Positions 27,633-36,392 of a stretch of 64,000 bases of DNA are shown here, in pieces. The notes under the pieces were generated by a model that did not search any database, had not been told where the DNA came from, and saw nothing but the letters and a program-made list of their open reading frames with translations. This DNA is from DUZB01 sp963747555 (GTDB taxonomy: Bacteria > Desulfobacterota > DSM-4660 > Desulfatiglandales > Desulfatiglandaceae): assembly GCA_963747555.1 (NCBI GenBank), contig CAVVFZ010000035.1, forward strand, positions 124,001 to 188,000, given 5' to 3'. Position 1 is the first letter of the stretch; each line of letters begins with the position of its first letter. The translations under genes and the position numbers were made by a program.

Positions 27633-28888
27633 TTACCTGGACAAAAATTGCCCTGAGAAATCTGATGAAGAATTGGCGGCGTTCGCTGATCACGATGCTG
27701 GCAATCGCCCTTGGATTCGGATCCGTGACCCTTTTCGCCGGATTTACGGAATATATGTATTCCGGAAACCGTGATGCGGCTATTTATGGAAGAGGAGGCG
27801 GTCATCTGACGATTTTCAAAAGAGGATTTCTCGAAAAAGGACGATTGGATCCAGCTCGTTATCTGATTTCTCCGGAAGAAATTCAGGCTGTTCACGATAT
27901 TGTTCAGGGAAATCCTCACGTACTGCTCGTTTCTCCCCAGTTGTTCATTTCCGGACTTCTGACCAATGGGAAAATTTCCACCATTTTTATCGGGCGGGGG
28001 GTTGTTCCTTCAGCGCTTAAAATGTTTCTCGAACAGATGAGGATCCGGGTGAATCCGAAGTATATGAAAGAACTGGAACAGTCAGGATCCGGAGTGGGGG
28101 ACAAGGAATTTGGAGTAGCCCTTTCCAGCGGATTGGCCCGCCTGCTGGAGTTGAAGGTCGGTTCCGATGCGGTGGCCATGACCAGCACCATAGACGGGCA
28201 GATGAATGCACTGGACGTGGAAGTGGAAAAAATTGTGGAAGCGGGCGTAGAATCGATCAATGATAAATTCATGGAAGTCACGCTACGCTTCGCCCAAAAC
28301 CTCGTGGACACCAAGAGCGCCGATCGACTGGCGGTTCTACTGGATGATGTGGTCTATACGGAACCTATCAAGGATCAGCTGCAGCAGGCATTTCAGAAGA
28401 AGGGGCTGGATCTGCAGGTAAAGACTTGGGAAGAGATGAGCAGCTGGTATCGAAGAGTCAAGAACCTCTTTGATGTGATCTTTGCTTTTCTGTTCATGAT
28501 TGTTTTTATCATTGTCATCATGAGCGTGATAAATACCATGAGCATGGCCGTCCTTGAAAGAACCAGAGAGATCGGAACTCTTCGCGCCCTCGGATTTAAG
28601 AGGAGGGGGGTGCAGTGGCTCTTTGCCTTGGAAAGCGCACTGCTGGGCATCCTTGGGTCGATTGGAGGATTCGTCTTATCGTGCTTCGGTATCTTCCTGG
28701 TGTATGTTATCGAACCTACGTGGATCCCCCCAGGAATGACGCGGGGGGTTCCCATAGACATTAAATTTGTTCCCAATGCCATGGTGCTTTGTTTTTTCTT
28801 CCTTCTTGTCCTCTGCCTGATAGCCTCTTTCATCCCGGCCAGGCGGGCAGCACGGGCAAATATCGTGGATGCGTTGGGACATGTATAG
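27629..28888 (+). CDS. ABC transporter permease, LolC/LolE-FtsX family
   Basis: GTG 27629 overlaps the ATPase stop (GTGA). 419 residues: one N-terminal membrane segment, a periplasmic domain of about 240 residues, then three C-terminal membrane segments. The FtsX-type coupling motif T-M-S-M-A-V-L-E-R-T-R-E-I-G-T-L-R-A-L-G sits between segments, and the last cytosolic motif is I-P-A-R-R-A-A-R. This is the LolC/LolE topology. A single permease gene with one ATPase gene suggests a homodimeric transporter. Its place before a LolA-like gene supports lipid transfer to the outer membrane. Confidence 0.9.
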   Translation: MITWTKIALRNLMKNWRRSLITMLAIALGFGSVTLFAGFTEYMYSGNRDAAIYGRGGGHLTIFKRGFLEKGRLDPARYLISPEEIQAVHDIVQGNPHVLLVSPQLFISGLLTNGKISTIFIGRGVVPSALKMFLEQMRIRVNPKYMKELEQSGSGVGDKEFGVALSSGLARLLELKVGSDAVAMTSTIDGQMNALDVEVEKIVEAGVESINDKFMEVTLRFAQNLVDTKSADRLAVLLDDVVYTEPIKDQLQQAFQKKGLDLQVKTWEEMSSWYRRVKNLFDVIFAFLFMIVFIIVIMSVINTMSMAVLERTREIGTLRALGFKRRGVQWLFALESALLGILGSIGGFVLSCFGIFLVYVIEPTWIPPGMTRGVPIDIKFVPNAMVLCFFFLLVLCLIASFIPARRAARANIVDALGHV

Positions 28889-28908
28889 CTTTTTGAAAGG
28901 ATAAGCGT

Positions 28909-29667
28909 ATGACAAGAACACAATGGTTTTTGATTCTTTTTGTATTTTTGCTCTGTTTTAGCGGAACGAAAACAGCCTTGTCAGAAATGACCCCCGCTGA
29001 GATCCTCCGCCGTTCCGATGAGGCCCGAGGGAATTTGGAAGGGGTCAAGTGGAAATTAGATATTCATTCCACGGAGAAAGGGCGCGAACAGGAAAGAGCT
29101 TTAGAGGTGAAGGCCAAAGGATATGATTTTCTGGCTATCATGACATCGCCTGCGAAGGTGAAAGGGCAGATGCTGCTGATGGTTGATTATAACATGTGGT
29201 TTGCGAAACCCGGCGTAAAGAAACCCGTGCCTGTTTCCCCCCGGCAGAAATTGCTGGGAGGCGCCGCCTATGGCGACATTGCCGCCACGAATTACTCAGG
29301 CGATTATGAAGCAACGCCGCTGCCCGATGAAATCTTCAAAGGAGAATTGTGCTACGTATTTGATTTGAAAGCTGTTACGAAGAAAGCCACCTATGATCAG
29401 ATCAAGTATTGGATTTCGAAGGATCGCCTTGTGGGCGTGAAATCCCAATTCTTCACGGTCTCTGGAAAAATGTTTAAAACAGCCACTTTTGAATACGACA
29501 ATAAGATTAAAATTGATCAGAGCCAACAACCCTTTATCTCGAAAATGACCATCGTGGATGGACTCGTCGATACGGATATCACCACGATGGATTTCAGTGA
29601 GCCTCTTCTTACGAAGATTCCCGATTCAACATTTAATATTAATTTTTTGATGATGAGGCATATGTGA
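28909..29667 (+). CDS. periplasmic outer-membrane lipoprotein-sorting (LolA-like) protein
   Basis: 252 residues with a signal peptide (Q-W-F-L-I-L-F-V-F-L-L-C-F-S, cleavage near A-L-S). The mature part resembles the LolA-like superfamily of outer-membrane lipoprotein-sorting proteins: a curved beta-sheet that holds acyl chains (repeating W-F-A-K-P-G, G-G-A-A-Y-G-D-I-A motifs, V-G-V-K-S-Q-F-F). Such proteins accompany exported lipids and polyketides in aryl-polyene-type clusters. With the LolCD-like pair upstream and the beta-barrel gene downstream, it likely carries the pathway's lipid through the periplasm. The family match is from pattern memory. Confidence 0.72.
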   Translation: MTRTQWFLILFVFLLCFSGTKTALSEMTPAEILRRSDEARGNLEGVKWKLDIHSTEKGREQERALEVKAKGYDFLAIMTSPAKVKGQMLLMVDYNMWFAKPGVKKPVPVSPRQKLLGGAAYGDIAATNYSGDYEATPLPDEIFKGELCYVFDLKAVTKKATYDQIKYWISKDRLVGVKSQFFTVSGKMFKTATFEYDNKIKIDQSQQPFISKMTIVDGLVDTDITTMDFSEPLLTKIPDSTFNINFLMMRHM

Positions 29668-29670
29668 GGG

Positions 29671-31065
29671 GTGTATTGTGTCCTCCCCAGATTGAAGTGC
29701 ATTCCCTTCCTTTTGTTTTCCCTCTCGCTCTTTTTTTTCGCCCGTTCCGCCTTTTCCGAGGCGGATATAGGGCAGACGGTCTTCCTCGATCAGGGACAGG
29801 ACGAATCAGCTTCTGTTTCGGATGAATATCTGCCTTCCATTTTTCAGGAGCTTAAGGATGGTTTCGCGTATTCCTTCAGGGCGCTGGGGTATGTGAACAC
29901 GGCAAACCCCAGCGATTCCCCTATCAATCCAGGCAACATCTGGCAGATTCCCGATTATACCCTGAATCTCAATCTGAGACCTGACTTCTATCTTGATTTT
30001 CGTACCCTCAATGTCATTTTCAAGCCGAGACTGAATTTGCAGTGGAGGCATTGGGGAGAAGGTCCTCGAAGCGGTGACAGTAAATGGGAGGACGATTGGT
30101 TTGTTAATGAGTGGCTGGTGCGGATGAGGTTGTATGAGGGGCTGTTTGCGTCCTACGGTAGAGAAAATCTCCAATGGGGTCCTTCCTGGCTGGTTTCTCC
30201 CTCCAACCCCTTCTTCAGGGACAACGGTCAGTCAAATCCCACATCGGAAGTGCCTGGCCTGGATTTCGGGCGGCTGGTATGGATGCCCGATTCTTCCTGG
30301 ACCGGATCTTTTATTGCCAATACTGGTGAAGGAACACAGAACTTTATTGGAGAATTCAAGAATACCTATGCGCTGAAATTCGATTATACGACCTATAAAA
30401 AGTATGCCAGTCTTATCGTATCCCATCGTGAAGGGGAGAGGGTCCGGTTTGGCGGTTTTGCCGGATGGACAGCGTCTGATGCTGTTCTTCTGTACGGGGA
30501 AGGGGCTCTTTTCAAAGGTTCCGATTACTGGTATCCTCTTCGCTCCGCAGCGGCCCAGGCGGGCGTCAATCCCGACCTCTTTTTTGAAGAAAACAATTCC
30601 ATTGAGGGAATCCTGCTTCTGGGGGGAACCTACACATTTGAGGCAGGGCCGAGCGTTACCATGGAATATGTCTTCAACAGTCCGGGGCTCAACAACGAAC
30701 AGGCGGAAAGCCTTTTTCAGCTGGCGGAACGCGGTTCGGGCATTTTTAATGATTATCAGGCAATTAATGAAGCGCTTAAAAGCCGGAATGCTGATCCGCC
30801 CAGTTACAATGTGAAAATGCTTCGGAAAAATTACTTGATGCTGCAATACTCCTATCTGCAGATCAGGGATGTTCTGAACCTTATCCTTCGATATACCTTT
30901 AACATTGATGACAGCTCCAGCCAGTTACTGCCGATCGTTCAATATTCCCTGGGAGACCATTCCCAGCTCTATCTGGTCGGCAGCCAGACATTTGGATCAA
31001 GAGACAGCGAATTCAGGATGTTGATCGATCGCAGCGTGATGTTTGGGATACAATACACATTCTGA
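29671..31065 (+). CDS. outer-membrane beta-barrel-like protein of unknown family
   Basis: 464 residues with a signal peptide (C-I-P-F-L-L-F-S-L-S-L-F-F-F-A-R-S-A-F-S). The rest is rich in short amphipathic strands with aromatic girdles (W-R-H-W-G-E-G, Y-G-R-E-N-L-Q-W-G, Y-S-L-G-D-H-S-Q-L-Y-L-V). It ends in I-Q-Y-T-F, and a C-terminal phenylalanine is a mark of outer-membrane barrels. It starts with GTG three bases after the LolA-like gene ends, so it is the last step in the export row: inner-membrane ABC, periplasmic carrier, outer-membrane site. I do not recognise a named family. Confidence 0.65.
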   Translation: MYCVLPRLKCIPFLLFSLSLFFFARSAFSEADIGQTVFLDQGQDESASVSDEYLPSIFQELKDGFAYSFRALGYVNTANPSDSPINPGNIWQIPDYTLNLNLRPDFYLDFRTLNVIFKPRLNLQWRHWGEGPRSGDSKWEDDWFVNEWLVRMRLYEGLFASYGRENLQWGPSWLVSPSNPFFRDNGQSNPTSEVPGLDFGRLVWMPDSSWTGSFIANTGEGTQNFIGEFKNTYALKFDYTTYKKYASLIVSHREGERVRFGGFAGWTASDAVLLYGEGALFKGSDYWYPLRSAAAQAGVNPDLFFEENNSIEGILLLGGTYTFEAGPSVTMEYVFNSPGLNNEQAESLFQLAERGSGIFNDYQAINEALKSRNADPPSYNVKMLRKNYLMLQYSYLQIRDVLNLILRYTFNIDDSSSQLLPIVQYSLGDHSQLYLVGSQTFGSRDSEFRMLIDRSVMFGIQYTF

Positions 31066-31120
31066 CAGGAAGAGATCTTGTTTAAAACAGTCCTGCACAG
31101 AATCGGCGGCTAGATATTCC

Positions 31121-31149
31121 TTGAATGTTTACAGGGCTACTTCTATAAT
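31121..31149 (+). promoter_or_regulatory. sigma70-type promoter upstream of fabI
   Basis: TTGAAT (31121-31126), 17-base spacer, perfect TATAAT (31144-31149), lying 44 bases ahead of the fabI start. It gives the fabI-DarA-like part of the cluster its own start of transcription in addition to readthrough. Confidence 0.6.
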
Positions 31150-31193
31150 ACGCCGAAAACAACCCTTTATACAAAGAAGCTGGAGGGTATTCA

Positions 31194-32015
31194 ATGGGAC
31201 TCCTCAGTGGGAAAAACGCCCTTGTTTCCGGGGTCGCCAATCGGAAAAGCATCGCCTGGGGCATTGCCCAGGCGCTTCATGCCCATGGAGCGCAAATCGG
31301 TTTTCTGTGTCTCGAAAGCAATGTCCGGCGGGTGAAAAAGCTGGCTTCGCAGGTTCAGTCGGACATGATCCTCCCCTGTGATGTTCGGAATGATCTGCAG
31401 ATCGAACAGGCTTTTGAACAGGCGGGGACGGCATTCGAGGGAAGACTGGATATTTTGGTTCATTGTCTGGCTTATGCCGAGATCAATGATATAGGCGGAG
31501 AGTTTATACGGATTTCAAGGTCAGGATGGAATACGGCCCTTGAGATCAGCGCCTACTCGCTTGTTGCCTTTGCCCGCCAGGCGCGCCCTTTGATGGGTTC
31601 TTCCGAAGGAGGCTCTATCATCACTCTGACCTTTGCCGGTGGAGAAAAAGTGGTTCCGGGATACAATGTCATGGGAGTTGCCAAGTCCGCCCTGGATGCT
31701 ACGGTTCGCTATCTGGCCTATGATCTGGGCCCTGAAAAGATCAGGGTAAATGCCATATCACCGGGACCGGTTACCACGTTGTCCTCCATGGTGATAGAGG
31801 ATTTCAACATCTCCTTAAAGCTGGTGCAGGAGCATTCCCCCATGCTGTCCAACATCACCGTCGAAGACATCGGGGGCGCCGCTGTTTATCTTGCCTCGGA
31901 TCTGGCCGGTTCTGTAACCGGCACTATCCTGAAGGTTGATTCAGGTATGAGCATCATGGTGGCGCCCTCAAAAGTGCACCGGAGGTATATGGCCAAGGCC
32001 CTGGAAAAGGACTGA
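31194..32015 (+). CDS. fabI: enoyl-ACP reductase (FabI family)
   Basis: ATG 31194 follows GGAGGG. 273 residues with the FabI cofactor motif G-V-A-N-R-K-S-I-A-W-G near residues 13-23 and the catalytic Tyr157-x6-Lys164 in G-Y-N-V-M-G-V-A-K-S-A-L-D, plus R-V-N-A-I-S-P-G-P-V. FabI reduces the trans-2-enoyl-ACP double bond with NAD(P)H. A FabI inside a ketosynthase cluster means the chain made here is at least partly saturated, unlike aryl polyenes. Whether it also serves general fatty-acid synthesis cannot be seen. Confidence 0.9.
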   Translation: MGLLSGKNALVSGVANRKSIAWGIAQALHAHGAQIGFLCLESNVRRVKKLASQVQSDMILPCDVRNDLQIEQAFEQAGTAFEGRLDILVHCLAYAEINDIGGEFIRISRSGWNTALEISAYSLVAFARQARPLMGSSEGGSIITLTFAGGEKVVPGYNVMGVAKSALDATVRYLAYDLGPEKIRVNAISPGPVTTLSSMVIEDFNISLKLVQEHSPMLSNITVEDIGGAAVYLASDLAGSVTGTILKVDSGMSIMVAPSKVHRRYMAKALEKD

Positions 32016-32019
32016 TGCC

Positions 32020-32970
32020 ATGGGCCGGAGAATGAAAAAAGTACTTGTTGTCTATTTTTCACAGACCGGCCAGGTTGCCGAGCTTGTGCAAAACATTACG
32101 GCACCCCTCGTAGAAGATCCGTCCATCGAGGTGTTCTATGAAAGGTTAGAGCTTCTTCACCCCTATCCCTTCCCCTGGCCTTTTTTTCGTTTCGCATCCG
32201 TCATGCCGGAATCGGTTTTGATGGACCCTCCCCTGCTCAAGCCGCTGCAATGTGACGAAAAAGAAGCCTGGGATTTGATCATTCTCGCTTATCAACCATG
32301 GTATCTTTCTCCTTCTCCCCCCATGACGGCTTTCTTGAAGGATGAAAAAGCCATTGACTTTATGGAAGACAGACCGGTGATTACGATTATCGGATGTCGC
32401 GGTATGTGGTTGACGGCCCAGGAAAAAATGAAGGAGTTTCTTGAAGCCCTTGATGCGCGATTGATAGGCAATATTGTTCTGAAAGACAGGGGAGGCATGG
32501 CGGTTTCCCTTGTTACGACGGTCAGAAAAGTGTTTACAGGAAAAAAGGGGAAATTTCTCTGGGTGTTTCCCTCTTCGGGTGTTGCTGAAAACGAGGCCAA
32601 AGAAATATTCCGTTTCGGCCATGCCATTAGAAATGCGCTTCAGTCGGAAATTCCTGAACTTACGGAAGCTTTACTGCAAGGATACGGTGCGGTCAAGGCG
32701 GACACACGGTTTATCAGGGCTGAAAAGACGGGTCGAGGGCTGTTTCTCTTCTGGGCGCGCATCATAAAGGCCGCAGGGCCTTCCGGATCGTTGGTGAATA
32801 GGGTTGCCCTGCTCGGTTTCTATCTGTCCCTTCTTCTTGTCATGATCCTGGGGTTTTCCGCTTCCTTTGTTGCAAGACCGATCACCAGCCGGATTTTCAA
32901 GGAAAAACACAAACGGCAAAGGGAATATTTTGAACGGCCTTCCGGCTCGGATAGTTTTCATCCTTCTTAG
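32020..32970 (+). CDS. DarA-like protein (dialkylresorcinol condensing-enzyme family, flavodoxin-like fold)
   Basis: 316 residues. The N-terminus V-L-V-V-Y-F-S-Q-T-G-Q-V-A-E-L resembles the flavodoxin phosphate loop. The following P-Y-P-F-P-W and M-P-E-S-V motifs recall proteins annotated as dialkylresorcinol condensing enzyme DarA. One membrane segment lies near the C-terminus (L-L-G-F-Y-L-S-L-L-L-V-M-I-L-G-F). DarA works with the ketosynthase DarB to join and aromatise two acyl chains; a DarB-like gene is at 19755. A second in-frame ATG at 32032 is possible. The assignment is from remembered motifs and needs a profile search. Confidence 0.68.
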   Translation: MGRRMKKVLVVYFSQTGQVAELVQNITAPLVEDPSIEVFYERLELLHPYPFPWPFFRFASVMPESVLMDPPLLKPLQCDEKEAWDLIILAYQPWYLSPSPPMTAFLKDEKAIDFMEDRPVITIIGCRGMWLTAQEKMKEFLEALDARLIGNIVLKDRGGMAVSLVTTVRKVFTGKKGKFLWVFPSSGVAENEAKEIFRFGHAIRNALQSEIPELTEALLQGYGAVKADTRFIRAEKTGRGLFLFWARIIKAAGPSGSLVNRVALLGFYLSLLLVMILGFSASFVARPITSRIFKEKHKRQREYFERPSGSDSFHPS

Positions 32971-32993
32971 TTCACTCCCCATTATCCGAACCA

Positions 32994-33920
32994 GTGGAAA
33001 AAATGAAAAAATTTGACTTTGATCTATTGCTTGACATCTACTTTGGAAAAATACTTGAAGCTGTCGCCCTATTGCCGCCTCAATATGCTTATAAAATCCT
33101 GCCTTTTACCGGCCATATGTTCCGTGATTTTCAGAAATATGCATGCGGGTATGAACCGGGCGTGCTAATGCATGCTGCCGGCAGTATGAAAGATGCCAAC
33201 ATCTTAATTTCCTGTACTATTGCCGATACCATTAAAGAATATTTGCGGTTTGAAAGCAGATATGTCCTGGAAAATATCTGGATTAGAAGAGAATTAAAGC
33301 GACATGTTTTCAGAAGTTTTTATGAGTCCGATATAGAAGCTCTGAAAAGAGCCATTCACAAACAAAATCATGTTATTGTTACTGCACATCTTTCCGGCCT
33401 TCTCAGTATCGTTGAATTATTGAGAATCATTGGACATCCCACCCCTTTGATAGCTTCGAATATTTTTAATCAGTCTTTTAAAAATGCAAAACCTATTCAA
33501 AAAAGCATGTATTTGCTTTATAAGTCATGGATAAAACGTCAACCGCTGTTTTTTTCCGATGATAAAAATTTGATGGATAAATGCCGGCAGGCCGTATCTT
33601 CAGGAAAATCCGTCATCTTAGCGGCAGATGTTCCGGGGTATAATGAAAAAGGGGTGAAAGTGAGTATGTTCGGCAAGGAATTCTGGGTTCCTCCCGGATC
33701 TGCCAAACTTTCCCACAACTGCGGAATTCCCATACTTGTCGCCATACCTTGGACAGATTCATGTGATAAGCCGTATCATATTTTTCTTGAAAACATCTCT
33801 CTAAGCAAGAGTTATTCCGAGGTGATGGGCAAAATTTATCATTGTATAGAAACGGTTGTTAAATTGAATCCGGCAAACTGGAACGGTTGGCTTTATTTTG
33901 ACAAGATGGCGGCAGAGTAG
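32994..33920 (+). CDS. LpxL/HtrB-type lysophospholipid acyltransferase-like protein, catalytic acid not evident
   Basis: 308 residues; GTG 32994 or ATG 33003 may be the start. The pattern I-V-T-A-H-L-S-G-L-L-S-I-V-E (His132) corresponds to the H-x4-D/E site of LpxL-type acyltransferases, but the acid at the fifth position is replaced by Leu, with Glu141 further on. N-P-A-N-W-N-G-W-L-Y-F near the end matches the family's P-x-x-W-x-W-x-x-x-F region. Proteins of this type also occur in aryl-polyene clusters. It may acylate the pathway product. Base composition becomes A/T-rich from here on. Confidence 0.68.
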   Translation: MEKMKKFDFDLLLDIYFGKILEAVALLPPQYAYKILPFTGHMFRDFQKYACGYEPGVLMHAAGSMKDANILISCTIADTIKEYLRFESRYVLENIWIRRELKRHVFRSFYESDIEALKRAIHKQNHVIVTAHLSGLLSIVELLRIIGHPTPLIASNIFNQSFKNAKPIQKSMYLLYKSWIKRQPLFFSDDKNLMDKCRQAVSSGKSVILAADVPGYNEKGVKVSMFGKEFWVPPGSAKLSHNCGIPILVAIPWTDSCDKPYHIFLENISLSKSYSEVMGKIYHCIETVVKLNPANWNGWLYFDKMAAE

Positions 33921-33988
33921 ATTTTTGGTCATTGGGGTCCACTTAGCATGAACCACTGCATTTGAGTTTTCAAAAATGAGAATCATAC

Positions 33989-35071
33989 ATGAGAATAGAG
34001 CAATTAACATTTACCAGATTTATAGCGGCATTTTCCATTGTTATCTTTCACTTTGGCAGCGATATTATCCCATTTAATAGTAGTTTCGTATCGTTTATTT
34101 TCGTTAGAGCAAATGCTTTCGTAAGTTATTTCTTTGTATTATCCGGTTTTATAATGATTATTGCTTATGGAAGCAAAAAGACGATAATTATATCAAATTT
34201 CTTTAAAAATAGATTTGCGCGTATTTATCCAATATATCTATTGGCGTTAATGTTATTACTGATTTATGATGTAAAATATAATTCTCCAATTAATTATAGT
34301 GATTTAATCCTCAACCTATTCGCTATTCAAGCCTGGATTCCAGGAAAAGCTGTTTCTTTTAATCCACCGGGATGGGCATTGTCAATCGAGATCTTCTTTT
34401 ATTTAGTATTCCCTTTTTTGTATAATTTTATCTATAATAGAATAAGTATTAAGGCTTTAATATTGCCCGTGCTATTAGTATGGATGATAAGTCAAGTGAT
34501 ATCTCAATGGCTGTTCTCTTCATCTTTTTATTCTGGATACCCCTCAAATAGTCACGATTTCATTTTTTATTTTCCATTGATGCATATAAATGAATTATTA
34601 ATAGGGAATATTGCAGGCTTATGGTTTGTTCATACATGCAAGGGGAAATACAAAAATTATGACTGGTTGATATTAGGCTTGATTCTGTTATTCGTGGCAA
34701 CTGTAAAAGTAATAGCCTTAAAGAACCCATTCGGATTAAACCTGCACAATGGAGTTTTAGCAATCTTTTTTGTTCCTTTTATCATTCTCGTTTCAATGAA
34801 TAATGGTGTAATAACGAAAATCTTTAACAAGAAGCCCCTTGTTTTTTTGGGCGAGATCAGTTACGGCGTATATATCCTGCAATTCCCAGCTTATCTATGT
34901 TCGCAGCATATATTTGGATTATTGCATATCGAGAATAAAATCGTCAGATTTTATTTGTTTGTTATCCTGCTATTATCAATGGCCTCCATTAGCTATCTGT
35001 TCATAGAGTCTCCGGTACGACAATTTTTTAAAAGGAGGTTTTTGCCTGTTCCGTTTAATGGGTCTCGGTAG
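33989..35071 (+). CDS. acyltransferase 3 family membrane protein (OafA-like)
   Basis: 360 residues with about ten membrane segments. The N-terminal R-x-x-A-A-F-S-I-V-I-F-H-F (conserved F-x-V-x-x-H) and F-V-L-S-G-F motifs are those of acyltransferase 3 proteins, which O-acetylate or O-acylate exported sugars and lipids. The gene is strikingly A/T-rich compared with both neighbours, suggesting recent transfer. It points toward the minus-strand operon (convergent, 42 bases between stops, no clear hairpin). Confidence 0.88.
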   Translation: MRIEQLTFTRFIAAFSIVIFHFGSDIIPFNSSFVSFIFVRANAFVSYFFVLSGFIMIIAYGSKKTIIISNFFKNRFARIYPIYLLALMLLLIYDVKYNSPINYSDLILNLFAIQAWIPGKAVSFNPPGWALSIEIFFYLVFPFLYNFIYNRISIKALILPVLLVWMISQVISQWLFSSSFYSGYPSNSHDFIFYFPLMHINELLIGNIAGLWFVHTCKGKYKNYDWLILGLILLFVATVKVIALKNPFGLNLHNGVLAIFFVPFIILVSMNNGVITKIFNKKPLVFLGEISYGVYILQFPAYLCSQHIFGLLHIENKIVRFYLFVILLLSMASISYLFIESPVRQFFKRRFLPVPFNGSR

Positions 35072-35113
35072 GCCAAATATTGAGAGTGTATATATGGAAG
35101 CATGCAGCAAAAT

Positions 35114-36331
35114 TTAAAGGCGGAATTTTCGTTTGAAAATGTCTATCTCATCTACTGCCTGCTTGTACCCTCCTGCGGCCCGAAATGAATCACCGACCAT
35201 TTTAGCTGATTTTTGGTAAGAATCGTTTTCAATAACCTCTTCGGCATTTTGCCTGAGCCTGTCGGGGGTTAATTCACCGTCCTCTAAAATCCTGCCTGCA
35301 CCGGTCTTTTCTACCTGTCGCCCATTGAAGGTCTGTTCCATGGATTGGGGGAATATCAAGAGAGGAACTCCGAAGTAGAGGCCTTCACTCATTCCGCTTA
35401 CGCCCCCGTGTGTGATGAACAGGCAGGCTTTTTTCAGGCTTTCGAGCTGTGAGGGCACAAAATTATAGACCATGAAATTCCCGGGGATGGGACCCAGGTC
35501 GGCCATGTTCGTTTCCTTTCCTACGGACATGACGACGAGATAGTCACTGTCCTTGAACGCGGACAGACAAACATGGCAGAAATCGGGTCGATTATTGCGA
35601 ACCGTGCCCAGCGAGATGTAGATAATCTTTTTGCCTTCCACATTTTCCAGGAAGGCGTCGTCGATGTCGCTGTGGGGCGAAACCATGGCCCCTACAAAGC
35701 GATAACTGTCATCGAAATGATCGGCCATGGGCTGAAGCATTTTTGACGTATAGACAAGATTCAGAGCCGATCGGTTGACAAAGACGTTCATGATGTTTCG
35801 AACAGAGATATCCAGCGAGTATATCTTTTGGAGCTGACGTGTCCGATGCTGGATATTCAAGGCTGATCGGACATTTTTGACGATCATGGCGGCCAGTTGC
35901 AGCCCCGGGAGGCCGGATCTTTCGCTCATAAGTTTTGTGATCTCGCGGTTTACCGCGAAGGTGGCTGTTGAACAGACAGCGGGCATACTGAGCACCTTTG
36001 CAGTGGCCCAGCCCCACACACAGACCGAGTCGTGCAGGATGTAGTCGGGTCGCATGCGCTGAACGTTGCTTATGAGCCCGGGGAGGAGCCGGACCGTATC
36101 TGTCAGGAGCATTTCCGCGAAATCAACTGGATTCAGAGGATGTCTGATATTTTCGTCATTGATTATTTCATAACGTTGGAAATGAGAGCCGGTCCTTTCA
36201 ATTTTCTCTCTGAATTTTTCCGTGGAATAGTATATGACTTCTTCGCCCCGATTGACCAACTCCTCCACAAGGGGCAGGGTCGGATTGATGTGACCGTATC
36301 CCGGAACATTAAAAAACATGACTTTTGACAT
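35114..36331 (-). CDS. GT1-family UDP-glycosyltransferase (macrolide/sterol glycosyltransferase type)
   Basis: 405 residues. The N-terminal P-G-Y-G-H-I-N-P-T-L-P-L (His as catalytic base) and C-terminal donor-binding block T-H-G-G-V-S-G-M-S-E-G-L-Y-F-G-V-P and P-Q-S-M-E-Q-T-F-N are those of MGT/UGT enzymes, which transfer sugars onto small lipophilic acceptors such as polyketides, sterols and flavonoids. This type does not usually build polysaccharides, so it probably glycosylates the lipid or polyketide made at 18.5-33 kb. Last gene of the minus-strand operon. Confidence 0.9.
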   Translation of the reverse strand: MSKVMFFNVPGYGHINPTLPLVEELVNRGEEVIYYSTEKFREKIERTGSHFQRYEIINDENIRHPLNPVDFAEMLLTDTVRLLPGLISNVQRMRPDYILHDSVCVWGWATAKVLSMPAVCSTATFAVNREITKLMSERSGLPGLQLAAMIVKNVRSALNIQHRTRQLQKIYSLDISVRNIMNVFVNRSALNLVYTSKMLQPMADHFDDSYRFVGAMVSPHSDIDDAFLENVEGKKIIYISLGTVRNNRPDFCHVCLSAFKDSDYLVVMSVGKETNMADLGPIPGNFMVYNFVPSQLESLKKACLFITHGGVSGMSEGLYFGVPLLIFPQSMEQTFNGRQVEKTGAGRILEDGELTPDRLRQNAEEVIENDSYQKSAKMVGDSFRAAGGYKQAVDEIDIFKRKFRL

Positions 36332-36392
36332 GCAGGAAACTCCATTCGTTGCCGGATTATTTCATCGATAATCCAAGTAGTTGAACGACCAG

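Noticed and set aside
18484..33920. HMG-synthase type beta-branching cassette (KS, HMGS, two ECH, ACP, AT)
   Set aside because: The KAS III-like protein does not read as an HMG-CoA synthase, there is only one hydratase and KS1 is fully active; no modular PKS is present.
18484..33920. Aryl-polyene cluster
   Set aside because: No ammonia lyase, AMP ligase, FabG/FabZ-type KR/DH or MMPL exporter is seen, and a FabI argues against a polyene. Some export genes are similar only.
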